A stretch of DNA of 64,000 nucleotides from Rhodanobacteraceae bacterium (GCA_004299555.1 SCQU01000005.1:1-64000); one strand, 5' to 3'. Shown: positions 30,292 to 39,986, counted from the stretch's first letter. Notes: a model not told the origin generated them from the sequence alone. Numbers and translations are program-made.

Positions 30292-30774
30292 CCCATCCCC
30301 CCGCGCTGCGCGCGCCCCCGTTCGTTCCGAAGGCGATGTAAAACTCCCCGTTCCGAAGGACGGTTGATCCGGTGGATTTGTATTGACCCATCCCCCCGCG
30401 CTGCGCGCGCCCCGTTCGTTCCGAAGGGGGTGTAAAACTTCCCCGTTCCGAAGGACGGTTGATCCGGCGGATTTGTACCGAGCCATCCCCCCGCGCTGCG
30501 CGCGAGCCCGTTCGTTCCGAAGGGGGTGTAAAACTTCCCCGTTCCGAAGGACGGTTGATCCGGCGGATTTGTACCGAGCCATCCCCCCGCGCTGCGCGCG
30601 AGCCCGTTCGTTCCGAAGGGGGTATAAAACTTCCCGCTTCCGAAGGAAGGTCGATCCGGTCGATTTGTACGGAAGGTTGATCCAGCGGCTTTGTATTGAC
30701 CCATCCCCAGCGCTGCGCGCGAGCCTCTTGGTTCCCAACGCGGTAAAAAACTTCCCCCTTCCGAAGGAAGGGGG
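30271..30774. repeat. Tandem array of about 95-bp units including the priA stop codon
   Basis: Four near-identical units at 30271-30365, 30366-30460, 30461-30556 and 30557-30652 (95-96 bp each), a short partial unit at 30653-30678, and a diverged fifth at 30679-30774. Each starts with GATCCGG(T/C)GGATTTGTA, which in unit 1 encodes the last PriA residues, then CCATCCCCCCGCGCTGCGCG, and ends with a TAAAACTTCCCC-GTTCCGAAGGACGG hairpin-like segment. The array fills the space between the convergent priA and rpoH genes. Confidence 0.92.
30745..30774 (-). terminator. Rho-independent terminator for rpoH
   Basis: Perfect 9-bp stem CCCCCTTCC/GGAAGGGGG with a 3-base loop (30754-30774); on the minus strand it is followed by AAG and six T residues. 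It lies 34 bases beyond the rpoH stop. The upstream tandem units carry degenerate copies of the same structure. Confidence 0.8.
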
Positions 30775-30807
30775 ATCGAGGGGGATGCGCTCTGCGGACG
30801 GTCGCCG

Positions 30808-31665
30808 CTATGCCGCGAACACGCCGCGCATCTTTTTCATGGCGTTTGCTTCCAGTTGGCGGATGCGCTCGGCCGACACGCCGTACTTGTCAGCGAGATC
30901 CTGCAAGGTCGCCTTGTCCTCGGCCAACCAGCGCCGGCGGATGATGTCCTGCGTGCGCGCATCGAGCGTTGCCAACGCCTGCTGCAGCGTGCCGAGCTGA
31001 TGGTCTTCCTGGTCGGCATCGGCCAGTTGCAGGTACGGATCGGCACCGTGGTCTTCGAGATATGCCACCGGCGCCGGTGGCGCGCCATCCTTGTCGTCGC
31101 TGGGCAGGTCAAAACCCACGTCGCGGCCAGACAGGCGCGACTCCATTTCGAGCACGGTGGCCTCGGGCACGCCCAGGTCCTTGGCGACCGCACGCACCTC
31201 CTGCAGGTTCATCCAGCCCAGCCGCTTCTTGGACTTGCGCAGGTTGAAGAACAACTTGCGTTGCGCCTTGGTGGTGGCCACCTTGACGATGCGCCAGTTC
31301 TTCAGGATGAACTCGTGCATCTCGGCCCGGATCCAATGGACGGCAAAGCTGACCAGACGCACGCCGTGGTCGGGGTCAAACCGCTTGACCGCCTTCATGA
31401 GGCCAATGTTGCCTTCCTGGATCAGGTCGGCCATTTGCAGGCCGTAGCCCGAATAGCCGCGCGCAACGTGCACGACAAACCGCAGGTGCGACATCACCAG
31501 CTTGCGTGCCGCGTTCAGATCGTCGTGGTCGCGGTAGCGCCGTGCCAGTTCCTGTTCTTCATCGACGCCCAGCACCGGGATGCGGTGCACCGCACCGATG
31601 TAGGCATCGAGACTACCGATCGCACTCGGGATCGGGAGGTTGGTGGCGACCAAGGCTTCGTTCAT
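30808..31665 (-). CDS. rpoH: Heat-shock sigma factor sigma-32
   Basis: A 285-residue sigma-70-class factor directing RNA polymerase to heat-shock promoters. Region 2 has [21 protein letters not shown] and [19 protein letters not shown]; the diagnostic RpoH box [10 protein letters not shown] follows. Region 4 ends with [23 protein letters not shown]. The ATG at 31665 gives the usual N-terminus [15 protein letters not shown]-like operator lies about 20 bases upstream of it, suggesting control by the HrcA repressor. Confidence 0.97.
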   Translation of the reverse strand: MNEALVATNLPIPSAIGSLDAYIGAVHRIPVLGVDEEQELARRYRDHDDLNAARKLVMSHLRFVVHVARGYSGYGLQMADLIQEGNIGLMKAVKRFDPDHGVRLVSFAVHWIRAEMHEFILKNWRIVKVATTKAQRKLFFNLRKSKKRLGWMNLQEVRAVAKDLGVPEATVLEMESRLSGRDVGFDLPSDDKDGAPPAPVAYLEDHGADPYLQLADADQEDHQLGTLQQALATLDARTQDIIRRRWLAEDKATLQDLADKYGVSAERIRQLEANAMKKMRGVFAA

Positions 31666-31686
31666 GCTGTATCCCACTTGTCTGTA

Positions 31687-31713
31687 TTGGCACTCCAACC
31701 CTCAGAGTGCCAA
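31687..31713 (-). promoter_or_regulatory. CIRCE-like operator (HrcA site) upstream of rpoH
   Basis: Perfect inverted repeat TTGGCACTC-N9-GAGTGCCAA. The CIRCE consensus is TTAGCACTC-N9-GAGTGCTAA; this copy has the same spacer and one symmetrical change per arm. It ends 21 bases before the rpoH ATG, where a bound repressor could block transcription. Confidence 0.85.
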
Positions 31714-31817
31714 GCCCCCGGAAAGGTTCCCGCGAACCCGCACCCACGGGTCGCTTCGTCAACGGGGCGATGCAGCAAATTATACTAGCCGGTATAGAAA
31801 CTACAAGCAGCCGGACG

Positions 31818-32567
31818 TCACGGCGCGGGCCCGCCGCAGGCCGGCAGCGACCAGTCGATGGGCGGCCGGTCTCGCGATTCAAGGTACTGATTGGCCTTGG
31901 AAAAATGCCGGCACCCCAAAAACCCGCGGTGCGCCGACAGGGGCGACGGGTGCGGCGCGGTGAGGACGCAATGGCGCTGGCGGTCGATGAGCTTGCCCTT
32001 GGCCTGGGCGTAGCTGCCCCAGAGCAGGAACACCAGGCCTTCGCGGTCGCGGTTGAGCACATCGATGACGCGATCGGTGAACCCCTCCCAGCCCTTGCCC
32101 TGATGCGAGCCGGCCATGCCCGCCTGCACCGTCAGCACCGAATTGAGCAACAGGACGCCACGTTGCGCCCAGGCGCCGAGGCACCCATGGTCCGGGCGCG
32201 GCAGGCCAAGATCGCTTTCAACTTCAGCAAAAATGTTCTGCAGCGAGGGCGGCACCGGCACCCCCGGCCGCACCGAAAAGCACAACCCATGCGCCTGACC
32301 CGGCCCGTGGTAGGGATCCTGGCCCAGGATCACGACCTTCACCGCGTCGAACGGCGTCGCCGCAAACGCGGCAAAGATTTCAGGGCCGGGCGGGTAGATG
32401 CGTTTGCCCGCCCGCTTCTCGGCCCGCAAAAACCCGGCCAGCGCCTGCATGTCCGGACGCTCGAAGTAATCGCCGACGCGCGCCTTCCACGAGGCTTCAA
32501 GGCGCAGGCGCGCGTCAGACACGGCGCGTGCCCGCGTCGCTGCCGCGGCGGTACGCACGCAAGCCAT
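31818..32567 (-). CDS. ung: Uracil-DNA glycosylase, family 1
   Basis: Removes uracil from DNA in base-excision repair. The water-activating loop [18 protein letters not shown], the [10 protein letters not shown] stretch and the C-terminal [21 protein letters not shown] loop with the catalytic histidine are all present. The frame gives 249 residues; an in-frame GTG at 32522 ([20 protein letters not shown]) would give 234, closer to the family's usual length, and neither start has a strong ribosome binding site. Confidence 0.95.
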   Translation of the reverse strand: MACVRTAAAATRARAVSDARLRLEASWKARVGDYFERPDMQALAGFLRAEKRAGKRIYPPGPEIFAAFAATPFDAVKVVILGQDPYHGPGQAHGLCFSVRPGVPVPPSLQNIFAEVESDLGLPRPDHGCLGAWAQRGVLLLNSVLTVQAGMAGSHQGKGWEGFTDRVIDVLNRDREGLVFLLWGSYAQAKGKLIDRQRHCVLTAPHPSPLSAHRGFLGCRHFSKANQYLESRDRPPIDWSLPACGGPAP

Positions 32568-32601
32568 CCAAGGCTGCAGCGGGCACGGTGGGCCGCAGCA
32601 T

Positions 32602-33462
32602 TCAGCGCGTCACCCCGCCGCGCGTCGCGGCAGCCACCGCCGCGCGCACGCGCCGCACCACCCGCAACTGAAACATGAGTTTGGTCATCAGCAGGCGTTC
32701 CTCGACGGGTTTTTCCACCAGATCGTTGGCGCCGGCTTTCAGCAACGCCGCCTGATTGACCGGATTCTCGTCCCCGGTCATCACCAGCACCGGCAGCTGG
32801 CCCTTGCCGAACTTGAGATCCTCGCGGATCCATTCCAGCAGATCGCCGCCCGACATCTCGCCCTTCAGGCTGACATCCGTGAGCACCAGGTCGGCACCAA
32901 TCTCGCCGCGGTCCTGCGCCGCCCCCAGAAATTCGACGGCCTCTTCGGCGCTGCCGGCGTGCTGCACCGTAAGGCCGTAGCTTTTCAGCATCCGGCTGGT
33001 CGCCAGCGCGACCACGCGGCTGTCCTCGACGTAGAGCACCGCGCCTTCGGCCTTGTCGGGGGGCGCCACATAGCCGCGAATGAAGTCCGCGAGCGCGGCG
33101 TAGCCGGCGGACTTGTCCAGGTAGTCGGTGATTTCGTCGCCGAGCTGGCGGTTTTGCAACCGCTCCTGCACATCGCCCGACACCGCCACGATCGGGATGT
33201 AGGCCTGCGGCGCGTGTTCGCGCACATAGTGGGCCAGTACCGCGCCATCCATGTCGGGCAGGCTGAGCGCGGTCGTCACCAGATCGACCACCCCGTCGTG
33301 CAGCGCGCGCTCGGCCTCGGCACCGGTCTCGCAGGTGATCACCGAGGCGTGCGGCAGGTTCTTCTGCAGCACCCGCGCGATCAGGGTGCGCGCGACCTTG
33401 GAACCGTCGACCACCATCACGCGCGGATTGTCGCTGGCGATATGGCGGAGAACGTCGTTCAT
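32602..33462 (-). CDS. Response regulator with two receiver domains, the first degenerate
   Basis: A 286-residue protein made of two CheY-like receivers and no output domain. In the first (about residues 12-130) the position of the phosphorylated Asp is Ala65 ([12 protein letters not shown]) and only one acidic residue remains in the MVVDG pocket. The second (about 140-270) is complete: VLYVEDSR acidic pocket, Asp196 in LTDVSL, Thr229 and Lys251 (VEKPVEER). The start [11 protein letters not shown] is preferred over an upstream codon. Likely a phospho-relay or interaction adaptor. The partner kinase is not in the window. Confidence 0.82.
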   Translation of the reverse strand: MNDVLRHIASDNPRVMVVDGSKVARTLIARVLQKNLPHASVITCETGAEAERALHDGVVDLVTTALSLPDMDGAVLAHYVREHAPQAYIPIVAVSGDVQERLQNRQLGDEITDYLDKSAGYAALADFIRGYVAPPDKAEGAVLYVEDSRVVALATSRMLKSYGLTVQHAGSAEEAVEFLGAAQDRGEIGADLVLTDVSLKGEMSGGDLLEWIREDLKFGKGQLPVLVMTGDENPVNQAALLKAGANDLVEKPVEERLLMTKLMFQLRVVRRVRAAVAAATRGGVTR

Positions 33463-33525
33463 CAATACCCGTCCGATGATGACCCATGCCGCGACCCACG
33501 GCCGCGCGACCCACACTGCCGGCCG

Positions 33526-34479
33526 TCAGGCGCGGGTGCGGGCCAGCTGGTGCGCGCTGGCAATCCGCGCGCCCAGCCAACCCAGCCCTACCGCGACCGC
33601 CCAGCCGCCACCAAGCGTAGCCCAGTCGAGCCCGCCAAGGCGCAGCCGGCCTGCGTAACTGGCGACCAGATCACGCACCGGCGCCACCAGCACCGCCTCC
33701 AGCAGCAATACCAGCAGCACCGCCAGCAGGCCCGCCGCCAGCCCGTACCAGGCGCCTTCGTAAAGATACGGCCGGCGCACGAACGCCGCGCTGGCGCCGA
33801 TCAATTGCTGCACCGCGATTTCACCCGCGCGCGCGCGAACATCCAGCCTTATGGTATTGCCAACCACCAGCACGGCGGCCGCGCCCAGCAACACCGCCAG
33901 CAACGCGGTCGCCCGCCGGCCCAGTGCGATCAGCGCGTCCAGCCGCATCCGCCACTCGCCGTTGTCCTGTACCAGGTCCACCCCCGGCGCCGCGCGCAGC
34001 GCGGTCACCAGCGCGGCGACCGCGGCCCGCTGCGCGCCAGCCCGCGGCTCGACCAGCAGCACGAACGGCAACGGGTTGTCCGGCAGCGCCTTGACCGCGG
34101 CCCCAAAGCCCTGCAACGCCGCCATCTCGGCCAGCCCCTGTCGCGGCGAGCGCAGCGTCACCGCGCCGACGTCGGAGCGCCCGCGCAGCTGCCGCGCCAG
34201 CGCCTTGGCGCCGGCCGCGTCCACCGACGGTTCAAGGAACACGTTGACCGACTGCGCGTCGCCGAGCGCCGCTGCAAAGTGCTGCACATTCACCAGCAGC
34301 AGATAGAACGCGAGCGGCAAGGACAACGCGATGCCCATCACCGCGATCGTGAGCCCACTGGAGAGCGGCCGCCGCAGCAACTGCCGCAGGCTGTCGAGGA
34401 GGCACCAGGCGTGCTGGTGCCGCCACATCGCCAGGCGCGTGTGGCGCAGCGGGCGTGCCGCTGGCGCGCGCGTACTCAC
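33526..34479 (-). CDS. ftsX: Cell-division protein FtsX
   Basis: A 317-residue permease-like protein that, with FtsE, couples septum assembly to peptidoglycan hydrolase activation. There is one membrane segment after a basic N-terminus (SGLTIAVMGIALSLPLAFYLLL), a periplasmic domain of about 110 residues (SVNVFLEPSVDAAGAKALA), and three C-terminal membrane segments. The GTG start overlaps the ftsE stop (GTGA). Confidence 0.93.
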   Translation of the reverse strand: MSTRAPAARPLRHTRLAMWRHQHAWCLLDSLRQLLRRPLSSGLTIAVMGIALSLPLAFYLLLVNVQHFAAALGDAQSVNVFLEPSVDAAGAKALARQLRGRSDVGAVTLRSPRQGLAEMAALQGFGAAVKALPDNPLPFVLLVEPRAGAQRAAVAALVTALRAAPGVDLVQDNGEWRMRLDALIALGRRATALLAVLLGAAAVLVVGNTIRLDVRARAGEIAVQQLIGASAAFVRRPYLYEGAWYGLAAGLLAVLLVLLLEAVLVAPVRDLVASYAGRLRLGGLDWATLGGGWAVAVGLGWLGARIASAHQLARTRA

Positions 34480-35153
34480 GCCACCTCCCGGGCCGGGACG
34501 TCATCGATCAGGTGCCCGTGATCCAGCACCACGACCCGTTGCTTCATCCGCTTGAGCAGCGGCAAATCGTGGCTGGCGATGAGGATCGTGGTGCCGGTTT
34601 GCCGCAACGCCACGAACAGCCGCATGATTTCCTCGGACAGTTGCGGGTCGAGGTTGCCGGTCGGCTCATCGGCGATGACCAACGCCGGCCGGCCGACGAT
34701 CGCCCGCGCAATGCCGACCCGTTGCTGTTCGCCGGTGGAGAGCGCCGCCGGCGCATCCTTTCCGCGTCCGGCCAGGCCGACTTTTTCCAGCGCGTTCGCC
34801 ACCCGCTGACCGCGTTCGGCCGCGGGAATCCCGCCGATCACCAGCGGCAGCGCAACGTTGTCCGCGACGCTGCGCTCCATGAGCAGCCGGTGATCCTGGA
34901 ACACCATCCCGATCCCGCGGCGCAGCCGCGGTACATCGCGCCGGCGCACCCGCGCCAGCGGCTGGCCGTGGACTTCGATGCTGCCGTGGCTCGGGCGTTC
35001 AATCAGCGCAATCAGCTTCAGCAGCGTGGTCTTGCCCGCGCCCGAATGGCCGGTGACAAACAGCATCTCGCCGGCAGCGACGCGGAAGGAGACCTCGACC
35101 AGTGCGTCGCGGCCTCCCGGATAGCGCTTGCTGACGGAGTTGAAGCAGATCAC
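34476..35153 (-). CDS. ftsE: Cell-division ATP-binding protein FtsE
   Basis: A 225-residue ABC ATPase. It starts VICFNSVSKRYPGGRDALVE and has Walker A TGHSGAGKTTLL, signature LSTGEQQRVGIARAI and Walker B ALVIADEPTGNLD. I chose the GTG at 35153, which gives the family's usual N-terminus; an ATG 19 codons upstream would start within a palindromic intergenic element. Operon: ftsE then ftsX. Confidence 0.93.
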   Translation of the reverse strand: MICFNSVSKRYPGGRDALVEVSFRVAAGEMLFVTGHSGAGKTTLLKLIALIERPSHGSIEVHGQPLARVRRRDVPRLRRGIGMVFQDHRLLMERSVADNVALPLVIGGIPAAERGQRVANALEKVGLAGRGKDAPAALSTGEQQRVGIARAIVGRPALVIADEPTGNLDPQLSEEIMRLFVALRQTGTTILIASHDLPLLKRMKQRVVVLDHGHLIDDVPAREVA

Positions 35154-35189
35154 AGGCGGGATGGCGCAAGGGGAACCCGGCACAGGATA

Positions 35190-35300
35190 AATGCTTTCAC
35201 TCCCTTCCAAGGACGGGGGCCGCGCCGCGCGGGGGATGCGGATGCGCGGGACGGCCAGCCATCCGCCTTGGTTCCCCCTCCCGGCGGAAGGGAAAGGCCA
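35190..35300. repeat. GC-rich palindromic intergenic element
   Basis: Between rhlB and ftsE. Paired CTCCCTTCC-like and GGAAGGG-like arms flank a GC-rich centre (CCGCGCCGCGCGGGGGATG). It resembles the elements at 22.8, 30.7, 39.0, 48.5 and 63.0 kb. Confidence 0.5.
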
Positions 35301-35303
35301 GGG

Positions 35304-36653
35304 TCACGCGGTGGTTGCTGGCGCGGCCGCTTCGGTGTGCGGCCCATGCCGCCGGTGCCGCCGGCGCTTGGCCGGGGCCGGTTGGGCCGCGTCCGCCGGT
35401 GCAACGGATGCCGCCGGCCCGCTCTCCGGGTGATCGGCCGGACCGTGCCGCACCGGTGCCGCCACGGCGCGCGGCGGCGGGGCCACCAGCCACGCGGGTT
35501 CGATCGGCACGACCGGGATCTTCATGGCGATGTAATGTTCGATGTCCGGCAGGTTCATCGCGTACAGGTCGCAGGCGAAGCTGATCGCGTCACCCTCGGC
35601 CCCCAGACGCGCGGTGCGGCCGATGCGATGGACGTAGTCCTCGCCATCCTGCGGCAGGTCGTAATTGAACACGTGCGTAACATCGGGAATGTCCAGGCCA
35701 CGGGCCGCGACGTCGGTCGCCACCAGCACCTTCAGCTGGCCCTGGCGGAAGCGGTCCAGCAGTTTTTGGCGTTTGGCCTGGGGCACGTCGCCCGACAGCG
35801 CACCGACCTGAAACCCGTGCCGGCTGAGGCGCTGGGTGACCCGCTCGGCCGCGGCGCGGGTGTTGACGAACACCATCGAGCGATGCGGATTGCAGTGCTC
35901 CAGCAGGTTGAGGAGCAGCGGAATCTTTTCTTCCTTGGCCGGAAAGTAAACCCGCTGATGCACGCGGTCGGCGGTGACGTGTTCGGTCTCGACGGTCAGC
36001 TTTTCCGGCTGGTTCATGTGCTCGTAGGCGAGCTCGAGCACACGGTAGGACAGCGTCGCCGAAAACAGCATGCTCTGGCGCTCGTCGCGCGCCGGCATCT
36101 TGTGCAGGAGATAGCGGATGTCCTTGATGAAGCCCAGGTCGAACATGCGGTCGGCTTCGTCGATCACCAGCGCCTCGATGGCGTGGAAACTGAAGATGCG
36201 CTGCTTGAAGTAGTCGATCAGGCGCCCGGGGGTTGCGATGATGATGTCGCAGCCGTCGCGCAGCTGCTGGCGCTGTTTGTCGTAATCGACGCCGCCGTAG
36301 ATCAGCGCCAGGCGCAGCCCGGTGTGGTGGCCAATCGCCTGTGCATCCTTGTCGATCTGGATCGCGAGCTCGCGGGTCGGCGCAATGATGACCGCGCGCG
36401 GATCGTTGTCGTGGCGCCCGGGTACCGCCGGTTGCATCAGCAGCCGGTTCATCACCGTGACCAGGAAGGCGAGGGTCTTGCCGGTACCGGTCTGGGCCTG
36501 GCCGGCAACATCGCGGCCCTGGAGCGACAGCGGCAGGGTCAGCGACTGGATGGGGGTGCAGCGCGTAAAGCCGCGGTCGGCAAGGCCGGCGGCCAGGTGC
36601 GGATGCAGGTTGAATTGTTCGAAGAAGGTGTCAGTGAGTACTTGGTCGGCCAT
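35304..36653 (-). CDS. rhlB: DEAD-box RNA helicase RhlB
   Basis: A 449-residue ATP-dependent RNA helicase, the helicase partner in RNA degradosomes. The Q motif is at [10 protein letters not shown]; motif I AQTGTGKT; Ia [14 protein letters not shown] ([10 protein letters not shown]); [18 protein letters not shown]. The N-terminus [18 protein letters not shown] is RhlB-like. The C-terminal ~70 residues are Ala/Pro/Arg-rich and basic, as expected for an RNA- or RNase E-contacting tail. Divergent from trxA. Confidence 0.93.
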   Translation of the reverse strand: MADQVLTDTFFEQFNLHPHLAAGLADRGFTRCTPIQSLTLPLSLQGRDVAGQAQTGTGKTLAFLVTVMNRLLMQPAVPGRHDNDPRAVIIAPTRELAIQIDKDAQAIGHHTGLRLALIYGGVDYDKQRQQLRDGCDIIIATPGRLIDYFKQRIFSFHAIEALVIDEADRMFDLGFIKDIRYLLHKMPARDERQSMLFSATLSYRVLELAYEHMNQPEKLTVETEHVTADRVHQRVYFPAKEEKIPLLLNLLEHCNPHRSMVFVNTRAAAERVTQRLSRHGFQVGALSGDVPQAKRQKLLDRFRQGQLKVLVATDVAARGLDIPDVTHVFNYDLPQDGEDYVHRIGRTARLGAEGDAISFACDLYAMNLPDIEHYIAMKIPVVPIEPAWLVAPPPRAVAAPVRHGPADHPESGPAASVAPADAAQPAPAKRRRHRRHGPHTEAAAPATTA

Positions 36654-36930
36654 GGGGTCTCTCGGCCGCGGCGGGCGCGCGCGTGGCGCCATTGGCGGCT
36701 GGTGGTGGAACCGGCGCTACGCACGGTTCCGGGAATTGCGCGCTTGAATCGCACGGCGGGTTGCGCTGGAATGCCAGAAGGCAGCGGCGCGGCAGCGCGG
36801 GTGGGCGTCATGCAGACGCCACACCGAAGTGCCTGCTTTGATTGTAGCAGGACGCCGGCATTCCCCGCGCTTGCATTCGCGCGATACTTCCCCCACCTTG
36901 TGGAAATCCATTCACGTTGCAGGCCACGCC

Positions 36931-37257
36931 ATGAGCGAAAACATCACGCACGTCAAAGACTCCGAGTTTGAATCCCAGGTGTTGCAGTCAGACACGCCGG
37001 TGCTGGTTGACTTCTGGGCGGAGTGGTGCGGGCCGTGCAAGTCGATCGCGCCGATGATCGACGACATTGCCAAGGAATACTCCGGGCGCCTCAAGGTGGC
37101 CAAGGTCAACATCGACGAAAACCAGAAAACGCCGATGCAATACGGCATCCGCGGCATCCCGACGCTGATGGTGTTCAAGGGCGGCAAGGTCGAAGCCACC
37201 CAGATCGGCGCCGTCGGCAAGGGTCAGCTGACCCAGATGATCGATCGCGCCATCTAG
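36931..37257 (+). CDS. trxA: Thioredoxin 1
   Basis: A 108-residue thioredoxin. The active site WCGPCK is in the context VDFWAEWCGPCKSIAPMID, and the cis-proline loop is GIRGIPTLMVFKGGK. It reduces protein disulfides. The trxA-rho order is conserved in Xanthomonadales and E. coli. Starts MSENITHVKD at 36931 with AGG upstream. Confidence 0.97.
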   Translation: MSENITHVKDSEFESQVLQSDTPVLVDFWAEWCGPCKSIAPMIDDIAKEYSGRLKVAKVNIDENQKTPMQYGIRGIPTLMVFKGGKVEATQIGAVGKGQLTQMIDRAI

Positions 37258-37477
37258 GGCGACCCAGCCTTGCCGGGGCGGCGGGAGACCACCCGCCGCC
37301 GCGGGCCGATCGGGCCCGGCGGGACCCGGGCGGCCGCCCGGAGCCGGGTCTGCGGCCGCCGCCGCTTGCAGCCAGACCCATCGCACTGCTAGATTGACAC
37401 CCAGCCGGTGGTGCTTGTGCCCGGCGCTCTTCCTTTTCGTTTCTGCCCCGCGCTTCTTGCGCTGATGAGGCTTGCCT

Positions 37478-38992
37478 GTGTCCGATACTGAAAACACCGT
37501 CCAGGGCGAAGACGCCCGCGCGCCCGCCGCCACTCCTGAACCTGCCGTTGCCAGCGCCGACAACGGCGAAAACCAGCCGCAAGGGCAACCGCACGGCGGC
37601 AACCGCCCCGAGCGCGGCCGGCGCCGGCGCGGCCGCCACGCCCGCAGCGGCAACGCCCAGGGCAGCAACCCCAGCGGCCTGCCCGCGGACGTCGCCGGCG
37701 ACGAGGCCGACGCCGGCGATCCGAACCGCCTGATCAACCTCACCGAGCTCAAGCGCAAGAATTCGGTGTACCTGCTGCAGATGGCCGAGGAACTCGGCAT
37801 CCAGGAAGGCGTCGCCCGCGCGCGCAAACAGGACGTCATCTTCAACATCCTGCGCGCCCACGCCAAATCCGGCGGCAGCATCTGGGCCGAGGGCGTGCTG
37901 GAAATCCTGCAGGACGGTTTCGGCTTCCTGCGCTCGGCCGACGAGTCGTACCTCGCCGGCCCCGATGACATCTACGTTTCGCCCAGCCAGATCCGCCGTT
38001 TCAACCTGCGTACCGGCGACTACATCACCGGCCGCGTGCGGCATCCGAAGGAAGGCGAACGCTACTTCGCGCTGCTGAAGGTCGATGACATCAACGGCGA
38101 TCCGCCGGAAGCCTTCAAGAACAAGATGCTGTTCGAGAACCTGACGCCGCTGTTCCCGCGCCGGGCGTTCCATCTTGAACGCGGCAACGGTTCAACCGAA
38201 GACATCACCGGCCGCATCCTCGACATGATTGCCCCGGTCGGCTGCGGCCAGCGCGGCATGATCGTCAGCCAGCCGAAGGCCGGCAAGACGATGATGCTGC
38301 AAAACGTGGCCCAGGCGCTGGTCCACAACCACCCGGAAGTCCATCTCATCATCCTCCTGATCGACGAGCGCCCCGAGGAAGTCACCGAGATGCAGCGCAG
38401 CGTGCGCGCCGAAGTGGTGTCCTCCACGTTCGACGAGCCCGCGCTGCGCCACGTGCAGGTCGCGGAAATGGTGATCGAGCGGGCCAAGCGCCTGGTCGAG
38501 CACAAGAAGGACGTCGTCATCCTGCTCGACTCCATCACCCGTCTCGCGCGCGCCTACAACACCGTGGTGCCGTCTTCGGGCAAGGTGCTCACGGGCGGCG
38601 TCGACGCCAACGCGCTGCAACGCCCGAAGCGGTTCTTCGGTGCCGCACGCAACGTCGAGGAAGGCGGCTCGCTGACGATTCTCGCGACCGCACTGATCGA
38701 CACCGGCTCCAAGATGGACGAGGTGATCTACGAGGAATTCAAGGGCACCGGCAACATGGAAGTCCACCTCAGCCGGCGCATCTCGGAAAAGCGCGTCTAC
38801 CCCGCGATCGACATCAACCGGTCCGGTACGCGCAAGGAAGAACTGCTGATTCCACCGGACCTGCTGCAGAAGGTCTGGATCCTCAGGAAACTGCTGCATC
38901 CGATGGATGAACTGGCCGCGATGGAATTCATGCTGGACAAGATGAAGAACACCAAGACCAACGAGGAATTCTTCAACACGATGAAGCGTTGA
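37478..38992 (+). CDS. rho: Transcription termination factor Rho
   Basis: A 504-residue hexameric RNA translocase. The N-terminal ~75 residues are a low-complexity, Arg/Gly/Pro/Asn-rich extension not found in the ~420-residue E. coli protein. The cold-shock-like RNA-binding domain ([15 protein letters not shown]) follows, then Walker A ([10 protein letters not shown]), Walker B ([16 protein letters not shown]) and the R loop ([14 protein letters not shown]). GAGG seven bases before a GTG at 37478 supports that start. Such extended Rho N-termini can contact RNA or phase-separate in other bacteria; that is untested here. Confidence 0.97.
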   Translation: MSDTENTVQGEDARAPAATPEPAVASADNGENQPQGQPHGGNRPERGRRRRGRHARSGNAQGSNPSGLPADVAGDEADAGDPNRLINLTELKRKNSVYLLQMAEELGIQEGVARARKQDVIFNILRAHAKSGGSIWAEGVLEILQDGFGFLRSADESYLAGPDDIYVSPSQIRRFNLRTGDYITGRVRHPKEGERYFALLKVDDINGDPPEAFKNKMLFENLTPLFPRRAFHLERGNGSTEDITGRILDMIAPVGCGQRGMIVSQPKAGKTMMLQNVAQALVHNHPEVHLIILLIDERPEEVTEMQRSVRAEVVSSTFDEPALRHVQVAEMVIERAKRLVEHKKDVVILLDSITRLARAYNTVVPSSGKVLTGGVDANALQRPKRFFGAARNVEEGGSLTILATALIDTGSKMDEVIYEEFKGTGNMEVHLSRRISEKRVYPAIDINRSGTRKEELLIPPDLLQKVWILRKLLHPMDELAAMEFMLDKMKNTKTNEEFFNTMKR

Positions 38993-38995
38993 GGC

Positions 38996-39100
38996 TGTCA
39001 GCCCCTTCCGCAGGGAGGGGCTTCCGCGAAGCGGCCGGGGATACGCGCCGCGTATCCAAAAGCGATCCTCCGCAATCTCCCTTCCCATGGAAGGGGGAAG
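38996..39100. repeat. Palindromic elements after rho
   Basis: A CCCCTTCC-GCA-GGGAGGGG-type hairpin directly after the rho stop and a perfect CCCTTCC-CAT-GGAAGGG hairpin at 39079-39095. They have no T-run; they may act as 3' end stabilisers. Confidence 0.5.
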
Positions 39101-39135
39101 ACCATCACCAAGACCGCCGCACCCGTATCCTACCC

Positions 39136-39714
39136 ATGCGAATTTGCGTTTACTGCGCGTCCAGCAACCAGTCCGACCAGGCGTTCCGGGACGCGGCCTT
39201 CCATCTGGGCGAACTGCTGGCCACCGCGGGCCACCACATTGTCTATGGCGGCGGCTCGGCCGGTTCCATGGGTGCGGTCGCCAACGGCGCGCTGTCCAAG
39301 GGCGGCGAAGTCACCGGCGTCCTGCCCCGCTTCATGGCCGATCTTGAATGGGGCCACCCGGGCCTGACCCACCTCGAACTGGTCAGTGACATGCGCGAGC
39401 GCAAGCACCAGTTGCTCACCGGCTCGGATGCGGTGGTTGCCCTGCCGGGCGGCTGCGGCACGCTGGAAGAATTGTTCGAGGCCATCACCCTGAAGCGCCT
39501 CGGGTTGTATCTCAACCCGATCATCCTGCTCGACACGCTCGGCTACTGGCAGCCGCTCGACGCGTTCCTGCACCAGATCATCGCGCAGCATTTCATGAAT
39601 CCCGAGCACGCCAAGATGTGGTCGCGCGCAGCCACGCCGGAAGACGTGTTGCCGGCCATCGCGCAGGCGCCCAAGTGGGACGCCCACGCCCGCGAACGCG
39701 CGGTGGTGCGCTAG
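39136..39714 (+). CDS. LOG-family (TIGR00730) nucleotide phosphoribohydrolase
   Basis: A 192-residue Rossmann-fold protein. It begins MRICVYCASSNQ and contains YGGGSAGSMGAVANGAL and the family signature PGGCGTLEELFE. LOG proteins cleave the base from nucleoside monophosphates (cytokinin-activating in plants; in bacteria AMP and related substrates). The start at 39136 follows from this N-terminus. Confidence 0.88.
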   Translation: MRICVYCASSNQSDQAFRDAAFHLGELLATAGHHIVYGGGSAGSMGAVANGALSKGGEVTGVLPRFMADLEWGHPGLTHLELVSDMRERKHQLLTGSDAVVALPGGCGTLEELFEAITLKRLGLYLNPIILLDTLGYWQPLDAFLHQIIAQHFMNPEHAKMWSRAATPEDVLPAIAQAPKWDAHARERAVVR

Positions 39715-39770
39715 CGCGGGCAGCGGCAACGCGGGAGCCCAGCTTCGTTTCATGCGACAATTGGCAGCAC

Positions 39771-39812
39771 GCGCCCGTAGCTCAGCTGGATAGAGTACTG
39801 CCCTCCGAAGGC
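39771..39812 (+). pseudogene. Truncated 5' half of tRNA-Arg(CCG)
   Basis: These 42 bases match the first 42 of the intact tRNA at 39910 with two mismatches (positions 6 and 28), including the D arm and the CCTCCGAAGGC anticodon loop. The T arm and the 3' acceptor half are missing, and unrelated sequence follows. It cannot fold into a tRNA. Confidence 0.85.
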
Positions 39813-39909
39813 CGTACTCATTGCGAAATCGGACGTTGGCGGCACGAAAATTTGTCACACGGACTGGAACTCACAGAGTCACGCCCGACCACCGCAAACC
39901 ATTGATTAC

Positions 39910-39986
39910 GCGCCTGTAGCTCAGCTGGATAGAGTATTGCCCTCCGAAGGCAAGGGTCGTGGGTTCGAATCCCGCCAGGCGCACCA
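39910..39986 (+). tRNA. tRNA-Arg (anticodon CCG)
   Basis: A complete 77-base cloverleaf including an encoded CCA. Acceptor GCGCCTG pairs with CAGGCGC; the D stem is GCTC/GAGT; the anticodon arm is TTGCC-CTCCGAA-GGCAA; the T arm contains GGTTCGAATCC. Anticodon CCG reads CGG codons, common in this GC-rich genome. Confidence 0.96.

Noticed and set aside
30271-30774. The tandem array after priA as a CRISPR array
   Set aside because: Units are contiguous 95-bp copies without variable spacers, the last one includes gene 3' end sequence, and no cas genes are nearby.
34455-36971. An 838-codon frame on the + strand across ftsE and rhlB
   Set aside because: It is antisense to well-recognised genes, has no family features and reflects high-GC codon bias.
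39771-39812. The upstream tRNA-like sequence as a functional tRNA
   Set aside because: The T arm and 3' acceptor strand are missing, so no cloverleaf can form.
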